64,000 bases of DNA from assembly GCA_050288105.1 (NCBI GenBank), contig JBNKDE010000017.1:11078-75077 (forward strand). Direction: 5' to 3'. Both the position numbers and the translations under genes were made by a program. Each line of letters opens with the position of its first letter. Positions within the stretch are counted from its first letter, which is position 1. Below the pieces are notes generated by a model. It worked only from the letters and a program-made list of their open reading frames with translations. It was not told where the DNA came from and ran no database searches. Below are positions 26,872-35,851 of this stretch, piece by piece. This DNA comes from JACNJF01 sp050288105. GTDB lineage: Bacteria > Pseudomonadota > Gammaproteobacteria > GCA-001735895.

Positions 26872-27114
26872 CTAATTTTTATCCGATTGATCCATGACTG
26901 CAAACATCTCATCATAAAGCCCCCAGGCAACCTCTGCCTCCTTTTCGTCAATGCGCGAAATGACGTTACCCATGCTGATCATGACGTAATCTCCCACCTT
27001 ATACTCGTCATCCAGTGCTAATAGCAAACTGGCTTCGCGTTGTATGCCGCGGGCTTCGCACAGCGCACTGATACCATTTATACTTTTGATTTGCATGGGA
27101 ATACCGAGACACAT
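26872..27114 (-). CDS. hypC: Hydrogenase maturation chaperone HypC/HupF-like
   Basis: An 80-residue chaperone for NiFe(CN)2CO cofactor insertion. It starts MCLGIPMQIKSI, with the essential N-terminal Cys2 that binds the large subunit and HypD, followed by VGDYVMISMGNVISRIDEKEAEVAW. The open frame extends 35 codons further upstream, but the conserved MCLGIP fixes the start at 27114. It is divergent from the hydrogenase operon and shares its FNR-site region. The other hyp genes (hypA, B, D, E, F) are not in the window. Confidence 0.92.
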   Translation of the reverse strand: MCLGIPMQIKSINGISALCEARGIQREASLLLALDDEYKVGDYVMISMGNVISRIDEKEAEVAWGLYDEMFAVMDQSDKN

Positions 27115-27184
27115 AAACTTATACTCAAGTAAAAATAAAAGATTGGCTGCTCTACGATCAACTTGTCGACTAGACTGAATTACG

Positions 27185-27225
27185 TTGATCCAGATCAATC
27201 GAGAAAAACAGCGATTCATTATACT
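27185..27225 (+). promoter_or_regulatory. Perfect FNR box and -10 box of the hydrogenase operon
   Basis: TTGATCCAGATCAA (27185-27198) matches the FNR consensus TTGAT-N4-ATCAA at every fixed base. TATACT at 27220-27225 predicts a start near 27232, about 41 bases from the centre of the box, which is class II spacing. The same box lies about 70 bases upstream of hypC on the other strand, but I see no good -10 for hypC at the matching distance. Confidence 0.85.
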
Positions 27226-27260
27226 GACATTAGCTCGCTGTTAAACACTGACGGTATCTC

Positions 27261-27734
27261 ATGTATAAGAATAAAACACTGGTACTCGGTATAGGCAACA
27301 CCCTGTTAAGCGATGAAGGCGTGGGTGTTCATGTGGTCAACCAGCTTCAGCAGGACAATCTATTTTCCCCCGATGTGCTGTATATGGATGGAGGAACGCT
27401 CAGTTTTACTCTGGCCCAGTCCATAGAGTCCTGTGATCAATTGATCGTCGTTGACGCATCTGAAATAAAATCTGCTCCCGGTGCCGTACAGGTATTCGAA
27501 AATGAGGCTATGGACTTTTTTATTACCAACGGTAATAAGAAATCTGTGCATGAAGTGGGTCTGGTCGATGTTATGTCTATTGCCCTGCTGGCAGGAAACC
27601 TGCCGAGTAAACGGGCTCTGGTCGGTATACAGCCGGACTCCATCGACTGGGGCGAGCAGCCTACTGCAGCGGTACAGCAGGCCATACCCCTGGCCTGCAA
27701 TGAAGTAAACCGAATCATTCAGAGCTGGCAGTAA
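27261..27734 (+). CDS. hynD: NiFe-hydrogenase large-subunit maturation endopeptidase
   Basis: A 157-residue HybD/HyaD-type protease that removes the C-terminal peptide of the large subunit after nickel insertion. It shows GIGNTLLSDEGVGVHVV with Glu19, VVDA with Asp65 and HEVGL with His97, the three residues that coordinate nickel in HybD. First gene of the hydrogenase operon, two bases before the HupH-like gene. Its substrate is presumably HynL, which ends in a cleavable extension. Confidence 0.92.
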   Translation: MYKNKTLVLGIGNTLLSDEGVGVHVVNQLQQDNLFSPDVLYMDGGTLSFTLAQSIESCDQLIVVDASEIKSAPGAVQVFENEAMDFFITNGNKKSVHEVGLVDVMSIALLAGNLPSKRALVGIQPDSIDWGEQPTAAVQQAIPLACNEVNRIIQSWQ

Positions 27735-27736
27735 TC

Positions 27737-28129
27737 ATGAATCAGCTCAATATTCCTATTGAAATCAGACATTCTTCCGGCTCGATGGCGAGCGCGCTAT
27801 TCAACGAACTTGCGCAGCATTTACAGCAGTTAGTCGAGCAGGGGACTGAGCATACGGTCGATCTGTTCAGTCTTCCCATCAGCGATGAGGATAAACAGGA
27901 GCTGGAGCAGATGCTGGGTAAGGGTGAAGTTGAAGTCACCCTGAACACGGTTGGGCAGAGCCTTATTTTCGAGACATCTTACAGCGGTATCTGGTGGGTT
28001 AGACACTATGCTGCTGACGAATTATTGATTTCAGAGTTCATCGAAGTGTCATGGATACCTGAAATAATCAAGAGTCATCCGTCTGACGCTGCATTATCAG
28101 CGGATCGTATGAAAAAGATCATCAACTAG
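27737..28129 (+). CDS. HupH/HyaF-like hydrogenase expression protein
   Basis: A 130-residue protein matching the conserved C-terminal region of HupH/HyaF: LPISDEDKQELEQMLGKGEVEVTLNTVGQ, then GIWWVRHYAADELLISEFIEVSWIPEII. Longer HupH proteins have two copies of this region; here only one is present, so it is a short form. HupH/HyaF is thought to help mature the small subunit. Located between the protease and hynS genes. Confidence 0.82.
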   Translation: MNQLNIPIEIRHSSGSMASALFNELAQHLQQLVEQGTEHTVDLFSLPISDEDKQELEQMLGKGEVEVTLNTVGQSLIFETSYSGIWWVRHYAADELLISEFIEVSWIPEIIKSHPSDAALSADRMKKIIN

Positions 28130-28149
28130 GATGAAGGAGGAGATTAAGT

Positions 28150-29247
28150 GTGAATTACAATAAATCTATCTTAGCGGACGAGTTACAACGCCATGGCATA
28201 TCGCGCCGAACTTTTATGAAGTTCTGTAGCAGTGTTGCATCGGCGATGGCGCTGTCCCCAGCTGCGGCCGCACAAATGGCGGAGAAACTAGCACATACCA
28301 GGCGTCAGTCGGTGATCTGGCTATCGTTTCAGGAGTGTACTGGCTGTACCGAGTCGATCACGCGCTCGCATAAACCGAGCCTTGAAAACCTGATCTTTGA
28401 TTTTGTATCACTGGATTATCACCATACCCTGCAGGCCGCATCCGGACATGCGGCGGAACAGGCGCGTGAAAAGGCGATGGAAGAAAATGAAGGTGCATAC
28501 ATCCTGATTGTCGACGGATCTATACCACTTAAAGATGGTGGTGTTTACTCGACTATCGCGGGTATGACGAACCTGGATATGTTACAGCAGGTAGCGAAAA
28601 ATGCGTCCGCCATAGTCGCTGTGGGGACCTGTGCAACCTTTGGTGGTTTGCCCAAGGCGGCACCGAATCCAACCGGTGCGGTTGCCGTATCCGATATCGT
28701 CACTGATAAACCCATTATCAATATTCCAGGGTGCCCCCCGATCCCGGTTGTGATGACCGGCGTGCTGGCTCATGTGCTGACCTTTGGTATCCCTGAGCTG
28801 GATAGCCTGCACAGACCAAAGGCTTTTTATGGCGATTCTATCCATGACCGTTGTTATCGGCGCCCCTTTTATGATCGTGGCGAGTTTGCCAAAAGTTTTG
28901 ATGACGATGGCGCGCGTAAGGGCTGGTGTCTGTACGAGCTGGGCTGTAAGGGGCCTGTAACGCATAACGCCTGCGCAACGGTTAAATGGAACAATGGCAC
29001 CTCTTTCCCTATTCAATCGGGGCATGGCTGTATCGGCTGCTCAGAGCCCGATTTCTGGGATGCGGGTGGCTTTTACAAGGCGCTGTCTACCGGTAGCAAT
29101 TACCCCGGCCAATGGGCCAAAGGTGCGCTGGCGGCAGGCATTGTTGGTGGCCTTGCTTCTGCCTACCTGAATAAAAGCAATAAAACCTCGGCTCAACAGA
29201 AAGTTCAGCCTGTAACCTTAAAAGATATGGGAGGTAGCGATGAATGA
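28150..29247 (+). CDS. hynS: NiFe-hydrogenase small subunit (Isp-type, Tat-exported)
   Basis: A 365-residue electron-transfer subunit. The start is GTG 28150 with a strong AAGGAGG nine bases upstream. A twin-arginine leader (SRRTFMKF) is present. The proximal cluster motif is ECTGCTES and the next cysteine region GTCATFGG; neither has the extra cysteines that give O2-tolerant group 1d enzymes their 4Fe-3S cluster. Medial and distal cluster residues lie in HDRCYRR...GWCLYELGCKGP and NNGTSFPIQSGHGCIGCSE. The C-terminus has a hydrophobic stretch (WAKGALAAGIVGGLASAYL). It overlaps isp1 by 8 bases. Confidence 0.95.
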   Translation: MNYNKSILADELQRHGISRRTFMKFCSSVASAMALSPAAAAQMAEKLAHTRRQSVIWLSFQECTGCTESITRSHKPSLENLIFDFVSLDYHHTLQAASGHAAEQAREKAMEENEGAYILIVDGSIPLKDGGVYSTIAGMTNLDMLQQVAKNASAIVAVGTCATFGGLPKAAPNPTGAVAVSDIVTDKPIINIPGCPPIPVVMTGVLAHVLTFGIPELDSLHRPKAFYGDSIHDRCYRRPFYDRGEFAKSFDDDGARKGWCLYELGCKGPVTHNACATVKWNNGTSFPIQSGHGCIGCSEPDFWDAGGFYKALSTGSNYPGQWAKGALAAGIVGGLASAYLNKSNKTSAQQKVQPVTLKDMGGSDE

Positions 29248-29887
29248 AGTTGAACTACTGAATTGGGCACGTGGCCCGGGCCTGTCTTATGCCACGGTGA
29301 TCATGGTGTTTGGACTTACCCTGAGAATAATAGAGATTTTATCTCTGGGACGCCCTAAAGAGCTGGCTGAGGTACGTGATAGCGGTGTACGCGATGGCTG
29401 GATGATGATATTGAAACGTTCGATTCCCGAACCTAAAAACTGGAAATTCATTACGGCCTCCTACATTTTTCATATCGGGCTGTTAATCGTTATTTTCTTT
29501 TTTATTCCTCATACACAGCTATTTCGCGATGTGTTTGGTGTGTTCTGGGGCGGGTGGCCGAGTTACATCATTGACTTTTTTACGGTGCTGAGCCTCGCTG
29601 CATTAATGTATACCCTGGTGCAGCGCTTTACTAACCCGGCACGTAGAATCCTCAGTCGCATGTCGGATTACCTGGCCTGGGTGGTCACCTTCCTGCCATT
29701 GCTGACTGGATACATGGCCTATCACAGGCTGGGCATGGATTACACCACGATGCTGGCTATACACATCCTGTCGGTCGAGTTACTGATGGTCGCGCTACCG
29801 ATTAGCAAGCTGTCCCATGTTATTACATTTTTTATGTCGCGCTATTACACCGGATCGAATAATGGTCGCAGGGGGATTCAGTCATGA
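29240..29887 (+). CDS. isp1: Membrane cytochrome b subunit Isp1 of the hydrogenase
   Basis: A 215-residue integral protein with about five membrane helices of the NarI/DsrM type. Histidines within or near helices (FHIGLLIVIFFFIPH, and HILSVELLMVALPISKLSH) are candidate haem b ligands. It lies between hynS and isp2 with overlaps of 8 and 4 bases. The order hynS-isp1-isp2-hynL is the one described for the Thiocapsa-type hydrogenase; Isp1 is thought to pass electrons between the hydrogenase and the quinone pool or Isp2. Confidence 0.88.
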   Translation: MNEVELLNWARGPGLSYATVIMVFGLTLRIIEILSLGRPKELAEVRDSGVRDGWMMILKRSIPEPKNWKFITASYIFHIGLLIVIFFFIPHTQLFRDVFGVFWGGWPSYIIDFFTVLSLAALMYTLVQRFTNPARRILSRMSDYLAWVVTFLPLLTGYMAYHRLGMDYTTMLAIHILSVELLMVALPISKLSHVITFFMSRYYTGSNNGRRGIQS

Positions 29888-31152
29888 GTACATCATTTGA
29901 GCAGGGCATTAATACCCTGAAAAAAGTCATCGATGCACCCATTGCGTCGTATTTTTCCAGCTGCACCAGTTGTGGTATCTGTTCACAGGCCTGTATCTTT
30001 TATACCGAAACGGGGGATCCTAAATACACGCCCATTCGTCGTGTTGAACCCATGCGTCGTATCTGGGAGCAGGAATATACCGTTGTTGGAAGAATCAAAA
30101 AGCTGGTCGGTCTGAGCAAGGCCGTAACAGAACAGGATCTGCGGGATAATGTTGAGCTGGCTTTTGAAAGTTGTACTACCTGTGGTCGCTGTACCATGAT
30201 GTGTCCGGTAGGTAACGACATTGTGTATATGATCCGCAAGATGCGAGAGGGTCTGACCGCTGCAGGTCTGGCACCTAAATCATTGCAGGCTGCCGCAGTA
30301 CGCACGCTGGAAAAAGGCAGTGTTATGGGCTTTCCAATGGAGACCCTGGAGGCCATGGTTAAGGCGGCAGAAAAAGAAACAGGTATCGATATCAATATCG
30401 ATGCAGCTGATGTGGACTACCTGCTGCTGCTTTCTTCCGCAGAGGTCATGCAGTTCAATGAGATTATTGGCTCGCTGGCACAGATCTTCAAGGAAGCCGG
30501 GGTAACATGGACCTTAAGTACCAAGGCGCATGAGGCAGGTAACCCGGGTATGCATATGGGCGCCTCTGATATTGAAGCGATGATGATTAATCGTATCGTG
30601 GAAGCGGCTGAAGAGCTGAATATCAAGAATGTCATCAGTCCGGAATGTGGTCATGCCTACATGGCGATTCGCTGGGAAGGCCCTAATGTGATTGGACGTC
30701 CTTATCCGTTCAAGGTTTTTCATATTATCGAAGTGCTGGATAAACTGCGTGCTGAAGGCAAGTTGAAAACAACGGGTACTGAAGATGAACGCCTGACTTT
30801 CCATGATCCCTGCCAGGCCGCGCGTCGCGGCGGTGTTAACCAGCCGCAGCGTAATCTGTTGAATATGGTGACCTCTAATTTTATTGAAATGAAAGACAAT
30901 AAAGCCTGCAACTGGTGCTGCGGTGGTGGTGGCGGTATGAATACCATAGAAGAAGCCGAGCCGCTGATGCGTAAGGTGTTTCACCGCAAACGGCAGCAGA
31001 TTGAAGAGCTGGATGTGACAACGGTTGTGACCATGTGTGCGACCTGCCGTAACACACTGGAAGAGGGCATCGAAGAGAATAATATGAATATAGAGGTGCT
31101 TGGTCTGACCGAGCTGGTCGCTAATCATCTGCTGAAGGAGAAAGAGTCATGA
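29884..31152 (+). CDS. isp2: HdrD-like iron-sulfur subunit Isp2 of the hydrogenase
   Basis: A 422-residue protein related to HdrD, GlpC and DsrK. Two [4Fe-4S] motifs lie in the N-terminal part (CTSCGICSQAC and CTTCGRCTMMCP). Two CCG-type cysteine regions follow: SPECGHAY with HDPCQAARRGG, and NWCCGGGGG with MCATCRNTL. The last ones resemble the noncubane-cluster sites of heterodisulfide reductase. No signal peptide is present, so it should act on the cytoplasmic side. Overlaps isp1 and hynL by 4 bases each. Confidence 0.92.
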   Translation: MSTSFEQGINTLKKVIDAPIASYFSSCTSCGICSQACIFYTETGDPKYTPIRRVEPMRRIWEQEYTVVGRIKKLVGLSKAVTEQDLRDNVELAFESCTTCGRCTMMCPVGNDIVYMIRKMREGLTAAGLAPKSLQAAAVRTLEKGSVMGFPMETLEAMVKAAEKETGIDINIDAADVDYLLLLSSAEVMQFNEIIGSLAQIFKEAGVTWTLSTKAHEAGNPGMHMGASDIEAMMINRIVEAAEELNIKNVISPECGHAYMAIRWEGPNVIGRPYPFKVFHIIEVLDKLRAEGKLKTTGTEDERLTFHDPCQAARRGGVNQPQRNLLNMVTSNFIEMKDNKACNWCCGGGGGMNTIEEAEPLMRKVFHRKRQQIEELDVTTVVTMCATCRNTLEEGIEENNMNIEVLGLTELVANHLLKEKES

Positions 31153-32885
31153 GTGAACGCGTTGTAGTTGATCCAATTACCCGTATAGAGGGGCATTTGC
31201 GAATCGAAGCTGAAACCGATGCCAATGGCAATATCATCGGTGCTTCCAGTGCGGGTACCATGGTTCGGGGTATCGAAACCATCCTCAAGGGCCGTGATCC
31301 GCGTGATGCCTGGGCTTATGCACAACGCATCTGCGGTGTGTGTACGCTGGTGCATGGTATCGCGTCGGTACGTTCGGTTGAGAATGCATTGAACTATAAA
31401 ATTCCAGCCAATGCGCAATTAATCAGGAACCTGATGATCGCTGCGCAGTATGTACATGATCATGTGATGCATTTCTACCATCTGCATGCACTGGACTGGG
31501 TTGATGTTGTTTCTGCTTTAAATGCTGATCCAAAGGCAACTTCAGAGCTGGCCCAGTCACTCTCCAGCTGGCCTAACTCTTCACCGGGCTACTTTGCAGA
31601 TGTGAAAAAGAAGATTAAGCAGTTTGTTGATTCTGGTCAGCTGGGCATCTTTGCAAATGGCTACTGGGGGCATCCTGCTTATAAATTGCCCGCCGAGGCC
31701 AATTTGATGGCTGTGGCACATTATCTGGAAGCATTGAGCTGGCAACGTGATGTGGTACAGATTCATACTATTTTTGGCGGCAAAAACCCACACCCCAATT
31801 TCCTGGTTGGTGGCGCACCGTCACCGATTAGTGGTGTTACAGGCGATATGGGGGCCACAGCGCTGAATATCCTGGGCTTGCAGGAGATTCGCGACATCAT
31901 CACTAAAATGATGGATTTCGTAAATAATGTCTATGTGCCAGACACCATTGCGATTGCCGGGTTCTACAAGGACTGGTTTAAGCGCGGCAGCGGTGTCAGA
32001 AACTTTATGACCTTTGGTGATATGCCAGAAAAAGGCATGGATGATGTTTCCAGTTACTTTATTCCCAGTGGTGCAATTCTGGATCGTGACCTGAGCAAGA
32101 TACATCCTGTAGACCTGAATGATCCTGAGCAAATCAAGGAGTTTATCGCTCATTCCTATTATGATTACTCGTCCGGCAAGGATACTGGACTGCATCCTTA
32201 TGATGGTGAGACCAATCTGAATTATTCTGGTCCGAAACCACCATACGATTTCCTGGATATAGAAAACAGTTACTCCTGGCTGAAGTCACCACGCTGGAAA
32301 GGTGAGCCGATGGAAGTTGGGCCACTGGCACGTGTTCTGATGTTGTATGCAACTGGCCACGAACCAACTCAGGAACTCGCGGGTGCGGTGTTAAAGCAGC
32401 TTGACGTGCCATTAGAAGCGATGTTTTCAACACTGGGTCGTACCGCCGCTCGCACACTGGAAACCAAGTTGATTGGTGATCAGATGCATGTCTGGCTGGA
32501 TAACCTGATCGGTAATATTAAATCAGGTGATTTAAGTGTACATAATGAGGAATTCTGGGATCCTGCTACCTGGCCGTCAGAAGCCCGGGGTGTCGGGTTT
32601 ATGGAAGCGCCGCGTGGAGCCCTCGCGCACTGGATCGTCATCAAGGATCAGAAGATTGAAAACTATCAGGCGGTGGTTCCTTCTACCTGGAATGCGGGCC
32701 CGAGGGATGCCGAGGGTAAGGATGGCCCCTATGAGGCAGCCTTGACGGATAACCATCAATTATATGATCCCAAGCAGCCCATAGAGATACTGCGTACGAT
32801 CCATAGTTACGATCCCTGTATTGCCTGCGCTGTACATGTAACTGATCCGCAGGGAGAAGAACTGATTAAGGTCAAAGTCAGGTAG
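31149..32885 (+). CDS. hynL: NiFe-hydrogenase large subunit (Isp-type)
   Basis: A 578-residue catalytic subunit with the NiFe site. The L1 motif RICGVC has Cys62 and Cys65; the L2 motif DPCIACAVH has Cys557 and Cys560, ending at His563. Fifteen residues follow His563, the extension removed by the maturation protease. Length, the group 1 L2 signature and the flanking isp genes support a membrane-linked uptake-type enzyme, group 1e-like. As it lacks a leader it should be exported with the Tat-bearing small subunit. Last gene of the operon. Confidence 0.96.
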   Translation: MSERVVVDPITRIEGHLRIEAETDANGNIIGASSAGTMVRGIETILKGRDPRDAWAYAQRICGVCTLVHGIASVRSVENALNYKIPANAQLIRNLMIAAQYVHDHVMHFYHLHALDWVDVVSALNADPKATSELAQSLSSWPNSSPGYFADVKKKIKQFVDSGQLGIFANGYWGHPAYKLPAEANLMAVAHYLEALSWQRDVVQIHTIFGGKNPHPNFLVGGAPSPISGVTGDMGATALNILGLQEIRDIITKMMDFVNNVYVPDTIAIAGFYKDWFKRGSGVRNFMTFGDMPEKGMDDVSSYFIPSGAILDRDLSKIHPVDLNDPEQIKEFIAHSYYDYSSGKDTGLHPYDGETNLNYSGPKPPYDFLDIENSYSWLKSPRWKGEPMEVGPLARVLMLYATGHEPTQELAGAVLKQLDVPLEAMFSTLGRTAARTLETKLIGDQMHVWLDNLIGNIKSGDLSVHNEEFWDPATWPSEARGVGFMEAPRGALAHWIVIKDQKIENYQAVVPSTWNAGPRDAEGKDGPYEAALTDNHQLYDPKQPIEILRTIHSYDPCIACAVHVTDPQGEELIKVKVR

Positions 32886-32917
32886 AGGTCATCTTTCCTC
32901 TAATCTTGGGCGGGTAT

Positions 32918-32977
32918 TAAGCCCGGGCTTACTGGCTATTAAACCAGAGTTGCGCTGCGCTTAGCAGCGTAACTCTG
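32918..32977. terminator. Hairpins between convergent hynL and TauE/SafE genes
   Basis: Two elements follow hynL. TAAGCCCGGGCTTA is a 14-base perfect palindrome at 32918-32931. A 14-bp stem (CAGAGTTGCGCTGC with GCAGCGTAACTCTG, one mismatch, 5-base loop) lies at 32945-32977. Neither is followed by a long T-run, so termination is inferred from their place between convergent genes. Confidence 0.5.
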
Positions 32978-33015
32978 CTTCCAGGCTGTTGTGGCAGATA
33001 TTCGTAGTTTTCTGC

Positions 33016-33777
33016 CTAATCGAAATAAAGTGCCGCAGCACTGCCACAAAGCGTCATGATAAACAGGAACCATTTTAGGTGACTGGACCTGGCTTTAATT
33101 GCAAATTTTACACCGTGATGGGCACCCAGCATCATGGTCGACGCCAGGATCAACCCCGGTATCCAGTTAACCTGATCACGCAGGATAAAAATGACCAGTG
33201 CAATACCCGTAAACCCCATTGTGCAGACCAGTTTTAATGCGTTTGTTCTGATCAGGTCATAGCGCAGGGATCCTGCCAGCGCCATGATCAGAACAAAGCC
33301 AACGCCAGCCTGGATAAAGCTGCCATAGAATCCGGAGACAAACAGGGTGAACCAGGCCGACGGCGTGTTTTTCACCAGCCTGGGGACCGTTCCGGGTTCA
33401 GGCATGACCACCGAAGGCTTAATCAGGATAATCAGCGACATGCTGATCATGGTGAAAAGTAAAACAGGCTTCAGGTAGGTGACTGGCGCATAAGATGCGG
33501 CCAGCGCACCGAGTATGCCGCCTATGGTTAAAGGGATGAAAATACTCCTGATATCATGCAGCGGCAACTTGCCATGACCATGAAAGGCCTTCACGCCCCA
33601 GGCTCCCTGTAGAAAGATACCTACACGATTGGTTGCATTCGCGACATCTGCCGGCATGCCCAGTATCATCAACGCGGGCAAGGTCAGATTCGAACCACCG
33701 CCCGCCAGCACATTGATGATACCTGCGAAGTAGCCCAGTACCAGAAGGATGACCAGTTGCAGCACGCTATAATCCAT
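33016..33777 (-). CDS. TauE/SafE-family permease
   Basis: A 253-residue membrane protein with about eight helices. The N-terminal FAGIINVLAGGGSNLTLPALMILGMPADVANATNRVGIFLQ is the hallmark repeat of the sulfite exporter TauE/SafE family, and the second half repeats a degenerate version (GSFIQAGVGFVLIMALAGSLRYDLIRTNALKL). Members export sulfite or small sulfonated and carboxylated anions; the substrate here is unknown. It lies 18 bases after the HDOD gene on the same strand, so it may be read from the stator operon. Confidence 0.88.
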   Translation of the reverse strand: MDYSVLQLVILLVLGYFAGIINVLAGGGSNLTLPALMILGMPADVANATNRVGIFLQGAWGVKAFHGHGKLPLHDIRSIFIPLTIGGILGALAASYAPVTYLKPVLLFTMISMSLIILIKPSVVMPEPGTVPRLVKNTPSAWFTLFVSGFYGSFIQAGVGFVLIMALAGSLRYDLIRTNALKLVCTMGFTGIALVIFILRDQVNWIPGLILASTMMLGAHHGVKFAIKARSSHLKWFLFIMTLCGSAAALYFD

Positions 33778-33795
33778 AAATACAATTCTCTGCTG

Positions 33796-35229
33796 TTATT
33801 TAGATGCTGACCTTTTGAGGATAAAGGTTAAAGCCTTGCTGGTGGTTACGATAGTGTGCTTGAATTGATTGAAAATTTCCTGATTGAGTGAATTGGATGA
33901 CTCGCTTTGGTCTGCAAATATAATCCCTATAGGGCGCTCATTGATGAATAGAGACATGGCGAAAAAATTATTGGTCCTTATGCTGGCCTGGAAGCTTTGA
34001 GGAATTATTTTCTGGTATTTGCTGAAGCTGCTATTGTTAATCCATATCGCCTGCGGTTTGTTAAGCAGCATTTTCAATAACCCCGCCTTACTCACTTCAA
34101 TTTTAAAGTGTCTGAGTGGCGACTCAGGGTTTAAGCCTACGTTCATTCTGCTTTGCAGTAAGCTCTGATCTTTCGATAAAAGTAATAGATTAACCTTGGT
34201 GAGCCCGATATCGTCGTGGAGCCCATGAATGCAGGTATTCAGAATTTGAGACTGAGTGGCTTTGGGATTTTTTAACAGCTCCCTGATCTTACGGAGTACT
34301 TCTTCATACCCGGAAGAGGGCGGCTGTGTTGCTGCGATTTGATCAGCTGCTTCAACTGAGGGTTTTGGTTTTTTTATTTCAGGGAGCAGGATTAGCTTTG
34401 CAGCTGCATGCCAGGAATCCTTTAACACGCGGTTTCTGGCTGCCTGAACAGAAAATTGATGGATCTCATGTACCACTTTATCTAACGGTTGCTGCAGGTA
34501 TTCGGCAAACTGTTGCTCGATTAGTCTGATTTTCTCGCTGTACCAGTCCTGTTCGCAATATCTACAGATTATACTGAGATATTTGACCAGCTGTGAGCGC
34601 TGCCCTGTATCCTGTTTTATCGGGATAGAGCGGATCATAAGGCTGGGGAAGTTAAATTTTTCAGCGAGCGCCAGGGTCAGCTCTTCAAATCTAAATCCAA
34701 AAATCTGTTCCTCATCCTGTTCACTGAGGTCAGAGGCCAGGAATTTTCTGTATCTGTCAAAATCATAACAGCAGCAAAGCAGCTCTCCGCTGTAGGCAAG
34801 TAGACCTGCGAGGGTGAGCGGTGAGATCTGGTTGTACCCGGTTAATCTGGCCCATTTTTCTGTTTGTTCCTTATTATGAAAGCTGCGGCTAATGATCTGT
34901 AAGAAGGCTGACAGCTGCTCAGCATCTTTCAGTTGTTTCTCGGCAACGGGGAAGCTTTTAAAAAGGACCTGAGTGGCGTGGTCACCTAACAGGGAAAAAG
35001 CAGCCTGAGGCGAATCTACTGCTTCCAGTCCTGAAGACGGGCTGCGTCTGGCATTAACTTTTTTGAGCAGGCCCAGATACAGGCCCGGATCCCGGGTTGT
35101 TAAATCTGCAAGATTGTGCGCCTGATGTTCGTCTTCGAATAACTCAAGAATAGCATCGTGATTCACAGCGAGAGCTGGAACAATGTGTGAATGATTTTGC
35201 ATCCACAGCTGGGCGGTTTTTATGGCCAT
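33796..35229 (-). CDS. HDOD-domain signalling protein
   Basis: A 477-residue cytoplasmic protein. Residues about 10-260 match an HDOD domain (DAILELFEDEHQAHNLADLTTRDPGLYLGLLKKVNA, with a QAAFSLLG helix); the catalytic HD residues of true phosphohydrolases are not kept, as is normal for HDOD. Residues about 310-470 look GAF-like (LLLLSKDQSLLQSRMNVGLNPES ... FAMSLFINERPIGIIFAD). It is the distal gene of the motA-motB-pilZ cluster and could modulate motility signalling; this is inference from position. Confidence 0.8.
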   Translation of the reverse strand: MAIKTAQLWMQNHSHIVPALAVNHDAILELFEDEHQAHNLADLTTRDPGLYLGLLKKVNARRSPSSGLEAVDSPQAAFSLLGDHATQVLFKSFPVAEKQLKDAEQLSAFLQIISRSFHNKEQTEKWARLTGYNQISPLTLAGLLAYSGELLCCCYDFDRYRKFLASDLSEQDEEQIFGFRFEELTLALAEKFNFPSLMIRSIPIKQDTGQRSQLVKYLSIICRYCEQDWYSEKIRLIEQQFAEYLQQPLDKVVHEIHQFSVQAARNRVLKDSWHAAAKLILLPEIKKPKPSVEAADQIAATQPPSSGYEEVLRKIRELLKNPKATQSQILNTCIHGLHDDIGLTKVNLLLLSKDQSLLQSRMNVGLNPESPLRHFKIEVSKAGLLKMLLNKPQAIWINNSSFSKYQKIIPQSFQASIRTNNFFAMSLFINERPIGIIFADQSESSNSLNQEIFNQFKHTIVTTSKALTFILKRSASK

Positions 35230-35272
35230 TAATCAGCGTGTTTTATAATTATGGGTAAAAGGGCTTTAACTA

Positions 35273-35845
35273 TTATGTTTCTTCAAACCTTGATGCGCCT
35301 AATGCCAGCAATTGTTTCCCATGGACATGTTTGACAAGCATTTCACGATCTGCTTCATGTATATGCTCAAAGTCCAGAGCGACTCTGTACTGTCCCTGTT
35401 CTTCCTGTTCCATTACACAGTTAACCACCCGGGCAAATACCACAATCTTTTGTTTGCCCGGTTGAAGTTTAAGGTGTAGCTCCACAATCTCACCAATATT
35501 GACCGGCTCATCAGATATAAATGCGATGCCCTGAGCGCTCAGGTTTACCTGCTTTTCGAGTTCGGTAAACTTATCTTCGTCCTGCAGGACTTTATCCGTC
35601 AAAATGTCCAGCTGTTCCTGCAACAGACCGAGATAGCGGCCTAACTCGGGCATTTTGGTGGTGATCTTTCTCAGGTCAGCCTGGTGCTGCTCCAGTTTGT
35701 AGTTGAATTCGTTTCGTAGAGAGAATTGATGCTGGTCGTTCCAGAAGCTTTCCAGTCTTTCAGGTAACTGATCTTCATCCACTACCTCCGCCTTCAGACT
35801 TACAATGTCTTCAATACGGAAAAATCGCCTTCTTTCCTCGCTCAT
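35273..35845 (-). CDS. PilZ-domain protein next to stator genes
   Basis: A 190-residue protein. The c-di-GMP-binding signature appears in two parts: RRRFFRI at the N-terminus (residues 5-11) and VNLSAQGIAF at about residues 99-108, which matches the (D/N)xSxxG motif. A helical segment rich in Gln and Glu separates them, an arrangement seen in flagellar PilZ proteins. It starts 6 bases after motB. Likely a c-di-GMP sensor acting on the motor, like YcgR; that function is inference. Confidence 0.85.
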   Translation of the reverse strand: MSEERRRFFRIEDIVSLKAEVVDEDQLPERLESFWNDQHQFSLRNEFNYKLEQHQADLRKITTKMPELGRYLGLLQEQLDILTDKVLQDEDKFTELEKQVNLSAQGIAFISDEPVNIGEIVELHLKLQPGKQKIVVFARVVNCVMEQEEQGQYRVALDFEHIHEADREMLVKHVHGKQLLALGASRFEET

Positions 35846-35851
35846 GCCTGT

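Noticed and set aside
30514..31128. 204-residue antisense frame in isp2
   Set aside because: Lies fully inside isp2, whose cysteine motifs prove the other strand.
28150..32885. O2-tolerant group 1d hydrogenase
   Set aside because: The small subunit has ECTGCT and GTCATFGG, without the two extra cysteines, and the membrane partners are Isp1/Isp2 and not HyaC alone.
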